Shown here in pieces: positions 7,710-14,888 of a DNA stretch of 64,000 nt (position 1 is its first letter; each line of letters opens with the position of its first letter). The DNA comes from Cytophagaceae bacterium. GTDB lineage: Bacteria; Bacteroidota; Bacteroidia; Cytophagales; Spirosomataceae. The notes under the pieces were generated by a model, which was given only the letters and a program-made list of their open reading frames with translations, made no database searches and was not told the origin of the DNA. The position numbers and the translations under genes were made by a program. The stretch lies in assembly GCA_027491195.1 (NCBI GenBank), contig JAIXWQ010000012.1:248001-312000 (forward strand). The letters are read 5' to 3'.

Positions 7710-8665
7710 TGCTAGAAAATTATACTCCGCCTCTTTGGTTACCGGACGGGCATACCCAGAGTATTTACCCTTCTTTATTTCGGAAAGTACTGCTGGCTGA
7801 GACACCCCGCCGGGAGCGAGTTACAACGCCGGATCAGGATTTCTTGGATATTGATTGGTATGGCGGTTCGCTTTCAGACAAACCTTTACTGATCGTTTCT
7901 CACGGTTTGGAAGGTTCGAGTGATCGCCAATATGTGACAGGATTGATTCACAAGATGAAGGGGATGAATGCGCTGGCTTGGAATTACCGGAGTTGTTCGG
8001 GAGAGCCAAATAAGAATTTGCGTTTTTACCACAGTGGGGCGACGGATGATTTGGACTTTATTATTAAGCTGGCTATCGAACGTGGGGCGAAAGATATCTA
8101 CCTGGCGGGATTTAGTTTAGGAGGTAACCTGACCCTAAAATGGTTAGGCGAACAGGGTAAAAATCCTCCCGAAATGATTCGAAAAGCTGTGGCATTTTCC
8201 GTACCTTTACACCTTTCATCGAGTAGCGAGCAATTAGCTAAACGGGAAAACAGACTCTACACTCATCGATTTCTACAAACTCTCATTAAAAAAGTCAAGG
8301 AAAAGTCCGCGCGCTATCCTCAGGATATTACCGCGGAGATGATTGATTCAGTGAAGAGTTTAGTGGATTTTGATAATGTGATCACAGGGCCTTTACACGG
8401 GTTTAAAGATGGGGAAGACTATTACGAGAAGAGTAGCTCCCTGTATTTTTTGGATCGGATTAACGTACCCACTTTAATCGTGAATGCAAAAAATGACCCT
8501 TTTTTATCGGCGGAATGCATTCCGGAAGACTATGTGAAAACCTTGGATTTTGTCCAATTAGACGCACAGGAAAAAGGAGGGCATTGTGGATTTTATCCGA
8601 AGAATTACCAAGGCTATACTTGGTCGGAGAATCGAGCCGAACTTTGGTTTAAAAAAAGCGTTTAG
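7709..8665 (+). CDS. YheT-family alpha/beta hydrolase
   Basis: A 318-residue alpha/beta hydrolase of the YheT/COG0429 group. It opens with the family start LWLPDGHTQSIYPSLFR. It has the nucleophile elbow AGFSLGGN, an acid site in NAKNDPFL and the late His in KGGHCGFYP, giving a Ser-Asp-His triad. These proteins are probable esterases acting on lipids or small esters. No signal peptide is seen, so it is cytoplasmic. It is translationally coupled to the SDR gene (one-base overlap) and followed after 11 bases by the serine-biosynthesis genes. Confidence 0.85.
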   Translation: MLENYTPPLWLPDGHTQSIYPSLFRKVLLAETPRRERVTTPDQDFLDIDWYGGSLSDKPLLIVSHGLEGSSDRQYVTGLIHKMKGMNALAWNYRSCSGEPNKNLRFYHSGATDDLDFIIKLAIERGAKDIYLAGFSLGGNLTLKWLGEQGKNPPEMIRKAVAFSVPLHLSSSSEQLAKRENRLYTHRFLQTLIKKVKEKSARYPQDITAEMIDSVKSLVDFDNVITGPLHGFKDGEDYYEKSSSLYFLDRINVPTLIVNAKNDPFLSAECIPEDYVKTLDFVQLDAQEKGGHCGFYPKNYQGYTWSENRAELWFKKSV

Positions 8666-8676
8666 AAAATAAAAAT

Positions 8677-10587
8677 ATGCCTACAGCTCAAGCAGAACCT
8701 TTAAAAATTGTCATTGATTTCGATAGTACGTTCACGAAAGTGGAGGGGCTCGATGAATTAGCGAGAATCGCGCTTCAGGGAAATCCGAAGCAAGCGGAGA
8801 TCGTGGGAAAGATTAAGGATATCACCGACCAAGGTATGGTAGGGGCCTATTCTTTCTCAGATTCCTTACGTGATCGCGTGGCTTTATTGCCAGCGAATCG
8901 TTCGCACGTGGATCAACTGATCGTCTTTTTAAAGGGTAAAATCTCTGAGTCATTTAAGCGCAACAAAGATTTTTTAGAGGAGAATGCGGCACAAATTTTA
9001 ATCGTATCCTCTGGATTCAAAGACTTCATCGTTCCAGTCGTGAACGAGATGGGTATCCCAGCAGAAAACGTGTATGCGAATACCTTCGTTTATGACGCGG
9101 AAGGAAATATCACAGGTTACGATGCGGACAATTTATTGTCTCAGGATAAAGGAAAAGTACGCTTATTGCAATCGCTGCAGTTAGAGGGCGAGGTATATGT
9201 GATAGGCGATGGCATCACGGATTACGAATTACGTGAGTCAGGTTTAGCGAATAAGTTCTTTGCATTTACGGAAAACGTATCGCGTAAGGCGGTGACAGAT
9301 AAGGCTGATTTCATTGTTCCTTCTTTAGATGAGTTCTTGTATATCAACGGCTTGAGCCGTGCACAATCGTATCCCAAATCACGCATTAAGGTTCTTTTAT
9401 TAGAAAACGTGCACCCAGGTGCCGTTAATGCGTTTAAGAAAGAAGGTTTCCAAGTGGAGCTTTTGAAAGGTGCTTTAGATGAGGACGAATTAATCGAGAA
9501 GATCAAGGATGTGTCTATCATCGGATTGCGTTCGAAGACGAATTTAACTAAGAAAGTATTAGAACACCCGAATGCCTCTCGTTTGATGTGTGTGGGCGCG
9601 TTCTGTATCGGTACGAATCAAATCGATTTAGTGGAATGTGAGAAGCGCGGGATCGCGGTGTTCAATGCGCCGTATTCGAATACGCGTTCGGTAGTGGAAT
9701 TGTCGATCGGTTTGATGGTGATGTTGACGCGTAATATCTTCGAGAAATCGACGAAAATGCACGCGGGAGTGTGGGATAAATCGGCGACGAATTCCTACGA
9801 GATTAGAGGGAAGAAAATTGGTTTAGTGGGTTATGGAAGTATCGGTACACAGATTTCCGTGATCGCGGAGGCGCTGGGTATGGAGGTGTACTTCTATGAC
9901 ATCGTAGACAAATTAGCTTTAGGTAATGCCAAAAAATGCAGCAGCCTGAAGGAATTATTATCACAAGTAGACTTCGTGAGTTTACACGTGGACGGACGTA
10001 AGTCGAATACGAATATCATCGGGAAAGAGCAGTTCTCTTGGATGAAAGACAATGTCATCTTCTTGAACTTGTCTCGTGGACACGTGGTCGAGATTTCGGC
10101 TTTAGTGGACGCAATCAAGTCAGGCAAGATGTGGGGAGCAGCGATCGATGTGTTCCCGTATGAGCCGAAGACGAATGACGAAGAGTTTATCAATGAGTTG
10201 CGAGGATTGCCTAACGTAATTTTGACACCGCATATAGGTGGAAGTACGGAGGAGGCGCAGGCGAATATCGGTGAATTTGTTCCAGCGAAATTATTGCAAT
10301 TCATGAACAACGGTAGCACCTATGGTTCTGTGAACTTCCCAGAATTGCAATTGCCGCCGTTAGAAAACGCCCACCGTTTATTGCATATTCACCACAATGT
10401 GCCGGGGATTTTGGCCCAAATCAACCAAATCTTTGCGAAATACCACGTAAATATCATCGGTCAATACTTGAAAACGACGGAGAATACGGGCTATGTGATT
10501 ACGGATGTGGCCAAAGAATACTCGGAAGAAATCGTCAGCGAATTGAAGCTGATCGATAACACCATCAAGTTTAGAATGTTATATTAA
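8677..10587 (+). CDS. fused phosphoserine phosphatase-like HAD + D-3-phosphoglycerate dehydrogenase
   Basis: A 636-residue two-enzyme protein. Residues 1-225 form a HAD phosphatase with the SerB signature: IDFDST (nucleophile D14, general acid D16), a mid Ser in VSSGFK and GDGITDYE. Residues from about 230 form an E. coli-type SerA: VLLLENVHPGA, GCIGTNQ-like FCIGTNQIDL, Rossmann GYGSIG (about 385-390), LSRGHVV, TPHIGGSTEEAQ and a C-terminal ACT domain with the HIHHNVPG serine-binding loop. It would catalyse the first and last steps of serine synthesis and be feedback-inhibited through ACT. With serC immediately downstream, the pair covers the pathway. The phosphatase role is inferred from fold, motifs and fusion. 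Confidence 0.9.
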   Translation: MPTAQAEPLKIVIDFDSTFTKVEGLDELARIALQGNPKQAEIVGKIKDITDQGMVGAYSFSDSLRDRVALLPANRSHVDQLIVFLKGKISESFKRNKDFLEENAAQILIVSSGFKDFIVPVVNEMGIPAENVYANTFVYDAEGNITGYDADNLLSQDKGKVRLLQSLQLEGEVYVIGDGITDYELRESGLANKFFAFTENVSRKAVTDKADFIVPSLDEFLYINGLSRAQSYPKSRIKVLLLENVHPGAVNAFKKEGFQVELLKGALDEDELIEKIKDVSIIGLRSKTNLTKKVLEHPNASRLMCVGAFCIGTNQIDLVECEKRGIAVFNAPYSNTRSVVELSIGLMVMLTRNIFEKSTKMHAGVWDKSATNSYEIRGKKIGLVGYGSIGTQISVIAEALGMEVYFYDIVDKLALGNAKKCSSLKELLSQVDFVSLHVDGRKSNTNIIGKEQFSWMKDNVIFLNLSRGHVVEISALVDAIKSGKMWGAAIDVFPYEPKTNDEEFINELRGLPNVILTPHIGGSTEEAQANIGEFVPAKLLQFMNNGSTYGSVNFPELQLPPLENAHRLLHIHHNVPGILAQINQIFAKYHVNIIGQYLKTTENTGYVITDVAKEYSEEIVSELKLIDNTIKFRMLY

Positions 10588-10588
10588 T

Positions 10589-11665
10589 ATGAGCACCTTT
10601 TTTACACCCGGCCCTGCGGCCTTGTTTCCTACGGTTCAGTCCCATTATATGGAGGCTTTTCGCTTAAACCTCGGTTCGATTTCCCATCGTTCCGCGGCTT
10701 TCCGTAAGATTTACCAGCACGCAGATGAGCAATTGCGCGAATTATTCGCCTTGCCTAAGAGTCACGCAGTCCTGTTTACGGGATCTGCGACGGAGGTGTG
10801 GGAGCGTATCATCATGAATACGGTGGAACACGAAAGCTTCCACTTAGTGAATGGATCCTTCTCGAAGAAGTTTTTTGACTTCGCGAAAGACCTGCACAAG
10901 TATGCAAATTCGATGCACAAGCCGTTTGGCGAGGGTTTCGATGCGGCAGAAGTCGAGGTTCCGGAATATGCAGAATTGATTTGCTGCACGGCGAATGAGA
11001 CGAGTTCTGGTGTTCAGATGCGCGCTTCGGAAATACACAAGATCAAGAAAGCGAACAAGGATAAGTTTGTGGCGGTGGACATGGTTTCGTCTGCGCCTTA
11101 CCCTAATTTAGATTTCGGCTTAGTCGATTCTGCATTTTTTAGCGTTCAGAAATCGTTCGGAATGCCGGCCGGTTTAGGCGTTTGGTTTGCGAATGAGGCG
11201 ATGCTAGAGAAGTCAGAGCGAATGAAGAAGCACGAGGGAATCGTGGGGACGTATCACTCGCTTCCGAGCCTTTGGGAAAATTACAAGAATTTCGAGACGC
11301 CAGAAACACCTAATGTGATGGCGATTTATGTGTTAGGCAAAGTGGCGGAGGATTTTAACCGAATCGGTGTGGACACCATGCGCAAGGAGACGGATAAAAA
11401 AGCGAAGGCCTTGTATGATTTTGCCAAAAAATCAGATAATTTCGAAATATTCGTAGAGAACGAAAATCACCGTTCAGCGACCGTGGTGGTGTTAAATTGC
11501 AAAGAAGGAAGCTCGAAAGTGATCTCTACGATCAAGGAAAGAAGTGATATGATTATCGGTTCAGGATACGGAAAGTTAAAAGAAACCCAAATCCGAATCG
11601 CAAATTTTCCAGCAGTAAATTTAGAGCAAGTTCAGTCTTTAATTGCTGAATTAGGCTCTTTATAA
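10589..11665 (+). CDS. serC: phosphoserine aminotransferase (class V)
   Basis: Converts 3-phosphohydroxypyruvate and glutamate to phosphoserine, the middle step of serine synthesis. The 358-residue fold-type I protein starts with FFTPGPAALFP, has SHRSAAF and GSATEVWE, and carries the PLP Lys in SVQKSFGMPAGLG. It belongs to the divergent class V group rather than the classic E. coli SerC, so family alone leaves some doubt. The gene begins one base after the stop of the SerB-SerA fusion, which makes the pathway assignment strong. Confidence 0.87.
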   Translation: MSTFFTPGPAALFPTVQSHYMEAFRLNLGSISHRSAAFRKIYQHADEQLRELFALPKSHAVLFTGSATEVWERIIMNTVEHESFHLVNGSFSKKFFDFAKDLHKYANSMHKPFGEGFDAAEVEVPEYAELICCTANETSSGVQMRASEIHKIKKANKDKFVAVDMVSSAPYPNLDFGLVDSAFFSVQKSFGMPAGLGVWFANEAMLEKSERMKKHEGIVGTYHSLPSLWENYKNFETPETPNVMAIYVLGKVAEDFNRIGVDTMRKETDKKAKALYDFAKKSDNFEIFVENENHRSATVVVLNCKEGSSKVISTIKERSDMIIGSGYGKLKETQIRIANFPAVNLEQVQSLIAELGSL

Positions 11666-11678
11666 TAAACCTAGAACT

Positions 11679-12674
11679 ATGAAAAATGGAGCACCCATTC
11701 GCTGGGGTATAGTAGCATGTGGCGGAATTGCCCGCAAATTTGCGGACGATTTAGCCTTCGTAAAAGACGGTTATTTAGCTGCCGTTTCATCCAGAGATAT
11801 TTCTCGTGCGCAAGAATTTGCGTCCCATTACGGACCAGATGTGAAATGCTTTGGTAGCTATGAAGCGATGCTTTCGAGTGGCGAAATTGATGTTGTTTAC
11901 ATCGCCTCTCCTCATGGTCTACATCACGAACATACCTTATTGTGCCTGAATGCAGGACTTCCGGTACTTTGCGAAAAAGCATTCGCGATTAATTCGAAGC
12001 AGGTAGCAGAGATGATCAAGACTGCACGTGATAAGAAAATATTCTTAATGGAAGCTTTGTGGACGCGTTTCCACCCATCGATTGTCAAGTTGCAAGAAAT
12101 TCTAGCTTCTGGCGTAATCGGTGATATTGTTCATCTAGCGGCGGATTTTGGCTTCCATGCGCCCTACGATCCAGAGGCACGTTGGTTTAATCCGGCTTTA
12201 ACTGGTGGCTCCCTATTAGATATCGGAATCTATCCTTTATTTATCTCCAAATTCGTTTTAGGAAATCCCCTCGAAATGAAAGCTACGGGTGTTATGGCGC
12301 CTACTGGTGTGGATATGAATACGTCGATTGCCCTGAAATACAGTTCTGGCGCGACGGCAACTCTATTCTCCACTTTTGCGACAAAGACCGACACGACCTG
12401 TGAAATTCACGGGACGAAAGGGAAAATACATATGCATTCACGCTTCCACGAAACAAAAGGGATCACGGTTACGATTCACGAAACGGAAGAGGAGACTTTC
12501 TACGAAACGGAGCGTCTAGGCTGGGGCTATAGTTACGAGGCGGAGGCGGTGCAAGCAGATTTGCGCGCTGGACGCACAGAAAATACCTTGATGTCGCATC
12601 AATTTAGTACGGAATTGATGGCTTTATTAGATGAAATTCGGGCTCAAATCGGTTTAACATATCCAAATGAATAA
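11679..12674 (+). CDS. Gfo/Idh/MocA family oxidoreductase
   Basis: A 331-residue NAD(P)-dependent dehydrogenase. The N-terminal Rossmann block is WGIVACGGIARKFADDL, followed by YIASPHGLHHEHTLLCL and the EKAFA segment that replaces the common EKP motif. The C-terminal sheet domain includes GGSLLDIGIYPL. Sequence style is close to the dihydrodiol dehydrogenase/xylose dehydrogenase branch. Sugar-type substrates are typical of the family, but none can be named. It starts 13 bases after serC, and its end overlaps the next gene by 8 bases. Confidence 0.85.
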   Translation: MKNGAPIRWGIVACGGIARKFADDLAFVKDGYLAAVSSRDISRAQEFASHYGPDVKCFGSYEAMLSSGEIDVVYIASPHGLHHEHTLLCLNAGLPVLCEKAFAINSKQVAEMIKTARDKKIFLMEALWTRFHPSIVKLQEILASGVIGDIVHLAADFGFHAPYDPEARWFNPALTGGSLLDIGIYPLFISKFVLGNPLEMKATGVMAPTGVDMNTSIALKYSSGATATLFSTFATKTDTTCEIHGTKGKIHMHSRFHETKGITVTIHETEEETFYETERLGWGYSYEAEAVQADLRAGRTENTLMSHQFSTELMALLDEIRAQIGLTYPNE

Positions 12675-13314
12675 GATTCTACTTTTCCTTTTATTGTCTT
12701 TCGGCGTATTCGCCCAAAATCGTTTCGAAAGAGAGATTGTGGCCTACGAAAAGCAAGATTCTGTCGCATTGCCTGCTAAAGGGATGAAACTTTTCATCGG
12801 CTCTTCGAGCTTCCGTTTATGGAAAAGTTTCGATACAGACACGAAGGGGATGAATGCCTTTAACCGCGGTTTTGGCGGGAGCACCTTTAAAGATGCCTTG
12901 TATTATTTCGATCGGATGGTGGTGAAATACCAACCCTCTTGGGTTTTTGTCTATGAAGGAGATAATGATTTAGCCAGTGGCCAAAGTCCCGAAGAAATCG
13001 CAGCTCAATTCGAAGAGTTCTCTAGTCGCCTGGCAAAACAGGTTCCAGGAGCTAAATTAGTGTTCGTATCTGCTCGTCCGAGTCTAGCACGCGAGGCAAT
13101 GAAAGCAAAGCAACAGGATTTAAACCAACGCATTGCGGCGATTTCGTCAAAGAAAAAAGGACATTTTGTGATTGATATGCATTCCCCTTTTTATAATGCA
13201 GACGGATCCTTGATGCAAGATATTTTCGTCGCTGATAAATTGCACCTAAATGAAAAGGGTTATGCGATTTTTGCGAAGCAGATTCAAAATTTTGTAGAGA
13301 AGCATGCCAAATAG
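12667..13314 (+). CDS. secreted SGNH/GDSL-family hydrolase
   Basis: A 215-residue protein with a signal peptide (MNKILLFLLLSFGVFAQ). SGNH blocks are visible: FIGSSSFRLW (block I Ser), GFGGS (block II Gly), YEGDNDLASG (block III Asn) and DKLHLNEKGY (block V Asp/His). Such enzymes are periplasmic or extracellular esterases acting on lipids, acetylated sugars or peptidoglycan; the substrate is not evident. It overlaps the oxidoreductase before it by 8 bases and the Nudix-like regulator after it by 11 bases, so all three are probably one unit. Confidence 0.82.
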   Translation: MNKILLFLLLSFGVFAQNRFEREIVAYEKQDSVALPAKGMKLFIGSSSFRLWKSFDTDTKGMNAFNRGFGGSTFKDALYYFDRMVVKYQPSWVFVYEGDNDLASGQSPEEIAAQFEEFSSRLAKQVPGAKLVFVSARPSLAREAMKAKQQDLNQRIAAISSKKKGHFVIDMHSPFYNADGSLMQDIFVADKLHLNEKGYAIFAKQIQNFVEKHAK

Positions 13315-14050
13315 AGATGTTTTAAAGGGCGATTGGTTGCCGAATATTTCGGTGGACTGTGTCATTTTTGGATTTCAAGAGAATCAATTAAAAGTGCTTC
13401 TGTTGAAATTTAGAAACAGTGATATTTGGTCCTTGCCAGGCGGTTTTATTGGAAGAGAAGAAGATGCGGATGACGCAGCAAAACGTATTTTGTGGCAGAG
13501 GACTGGTCTGGAGAATATTTATTTGCAGCAGTTTCACACCTTTGGTGATTTGAAACGAAATATTGGTGCTATCGCAAAGCACGAAGAGATTAACCTCGCG
13601 ATGGGTCGCTCGAAAGAAGATTTGAAGTGGTTATCCCATCGCTACATTACCTTAGGGTATTACGCCCTAGTGGAATACTCGAAAGTAAATGTAGAGTTAA
13701 ATGATGTATCCGATGATTCTGCCTGGATGGATCTAGATCAGATTCCAGCGTTGTTTTTAGATCACAATAAGATCATTAAGACGGGATTAGCGCATTTGCG
13801 TAGCTCGATTGATACGAAATTAGCGGCCTTTAATTTATTGCCAGAAACTTTTACGATGTCTGAATTGCAGCAAGTATACGAAACGATTTTAGGCAAGGAA
13901 TTAGTTCGGACAAACTTCCAGCGCAAGATGTTGAGCCTGGATATTTTGGAGCGCATCGAAAAGAAATATACCGGAGGAGCACACAAAGCACCTTATTTGT
14001 ATCGTTTGGACAGAAAAAAAGCGGAGGCTTTTTTGTCCTCCGCTTCTTAA
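13304..14050 (+). CDS. Nudix-like transcriptional regulator (NrtR/AraR-type architecture)
   Basis: A 248-residue protein with an N-terminal Nudix fold (about 10-150) and a C-terminal winged helix (about 160-245; FTMSELQQVYETILG, then NFQRKMLSLDILE). This is the layout of NrtR and the Bacteroidota AraR-type regulators that bind a nucleotide or sugar ligand. The Nudix box is degenerate. It reads GGFIGREED then KRILWQRTGL, so the catalytic REUxEExGU is RILWQRTGL and the metal-binding glutamates are lost. It is therefore likely a ligand sensor and not a hydrolase. The overlap with the SGNH and oxidoreductase genes hints that they are its targets, which is inference. Confidence 0.82.
   Translation: MPNRDVLKGDWLPNISVDCVIFGFQENQLKVLLLKFRNSDIWSLPGGFIGREEDADDAAKRILWQRTGLENIYLQQFHTFGDLKRNIGAIAKHEEINLAMGRSKEDLKWLSHRYITLGYYALVEYSKVNVELNDVSDDSAWMDLDQIPALFLDHNKIIKTGLAHLRSSIDTKLAAFNLLPETFTMSELQQVYETILGKELVRTNFQRKMLSLDILERIEKKYTGGAHKAPYLYRLDRKKAEAFLSSAS
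14014..14045 (-). terminator. yebC terminator located inside the convergent regulator gene
   Basis: On the minus strand AAGCGGAGG, a 9-base loop, CCTCCGCTT, then seven T: a perfect 9-bp stem with a T run. It lies downstream of the yebC stop, but within the last codons of the convergent Nudix-like gene. On the plus strand the hairpin is not followed by a comparable T run. Confidence 0.8.
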
Positions 14051-14052
14051 TT

Positions 14053-14769
14053 TTATCCCATGTTATGGTAGACGTTTTGCACATCGTCGTCCTCTTCTAG
14101 ACGCTCGATGAGTTTTTCCACGTCAGCCACTTGAGCATCTGTTAATTCTTTCGTTTCGTCTGGGATGCGCTCGAAATCGGCACCCATTAATTCGTATCCT
14201 TTTTCCTCTAGGAATTTTTGAATCGCACCGAAAGCGGTGAATTCTCCGTAGATATTAATTTGATTCGTTTCCTCATCTAAGAAAACCTCATCACCACCTA
14301 GGTCGATTAATTCAAATTCTAATTCTTCTAAATCGATCTCAGGCTTCGCTGCGATTTTAAATACTGATTTGCGAGTAAAGATGAAGTCTAACATCCCTGT
14401 TGTTCCTAAGCTTCCACCACACTTCGTGAAAGAAGAACGGATGTTTGCTACGGTACGGTTGATGTTATCTGTCGTGGTTTCTACTAGGATGGCGATACCA
14501 TGTTGTGCGTATCCCTCATATACAATCTCTTTGTAATCTTCTTGGTCTTTCGAAGTGGCACGCTTAATCGCACGTTCTACGTTTTCCTTCGGCATGTTGA
14601 CTGCCTTCGCGTTCTGGATGATGGCACGTAAGCGGGAGTTAGAGGAGGGGTCCCCACCGCCAGATTTTACGGCAATCACGATATCTTTACCGATTTTAGT
14701 AAAGGTTTTGGCCATCTGGCCCCAACGTTTAAATTTTCTTGCTTTTCTAAATTCGAAGGCTCTTCCCAT
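14053..14769 (-). CDS. YebC/PmpR family protein
   Basis: A 238-residue protein with the YebC/TACO1 pattern: a basic start MGRAFEFRKARKFKRWG, MAKTFTKIGKDI, SRLRAIIQNAKAVNMPKENVERAI (interrupted here only for space), then EIVYEGYAQHGIAI and the family block LVETTTDNINRT. Members bind DNA or ribosomes; recent family knowledge links them to translation of difficult (for example proline-rich) stretches, and older work to transcription. ATG 14769 fits the family start. It converges with the Nudix-like regulator, leaving two bases between the stops. Confidence 0.93.
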   Translation of the reverse strand: MGRAFEFRKARKFKRWGQMAKTFTKIGKDIVIAVKSGGGDPSSNSRLRAIIQNAKAVNMPKENVERAIKRATSKDQEDYKEIVYEGYAQHGIAILVETTTDNINRTVANIRSSFTKCGGSLGTTGMLDFIFTRKSVFKIAAKPEIDLEELEFELIDLGGDEVFLDEETNQINIYGEFTAFGAIQKFLEEKGYELMGADFERIPDETKELTDAQVADVEKLIERLEEDDDVQNVYHNMG

Positions 14770-14788
14770 AGTTCTGTATTTTGAATTG

Positions 14789-14796
14789 CAAAAATA
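14789..14796 (-). promoter_or_regulatory. -7 element (TATTTTTG) upstream of yebC
   Basis: A perfect TAnnTTTG match on the minus strand, 19 bases before the yebC ATG. No clear -33 TTG is visible. Confidence 0.45.
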
Positions 14797-14888
14797 AAAC
14801 ATGCTGATGGAATTCCGCTATTAGAGCTAAAAAAAATCGCCCCACAGAACCGGGTTTAATAGCTAAGAAATTTGGCTAAATTGCGAAG

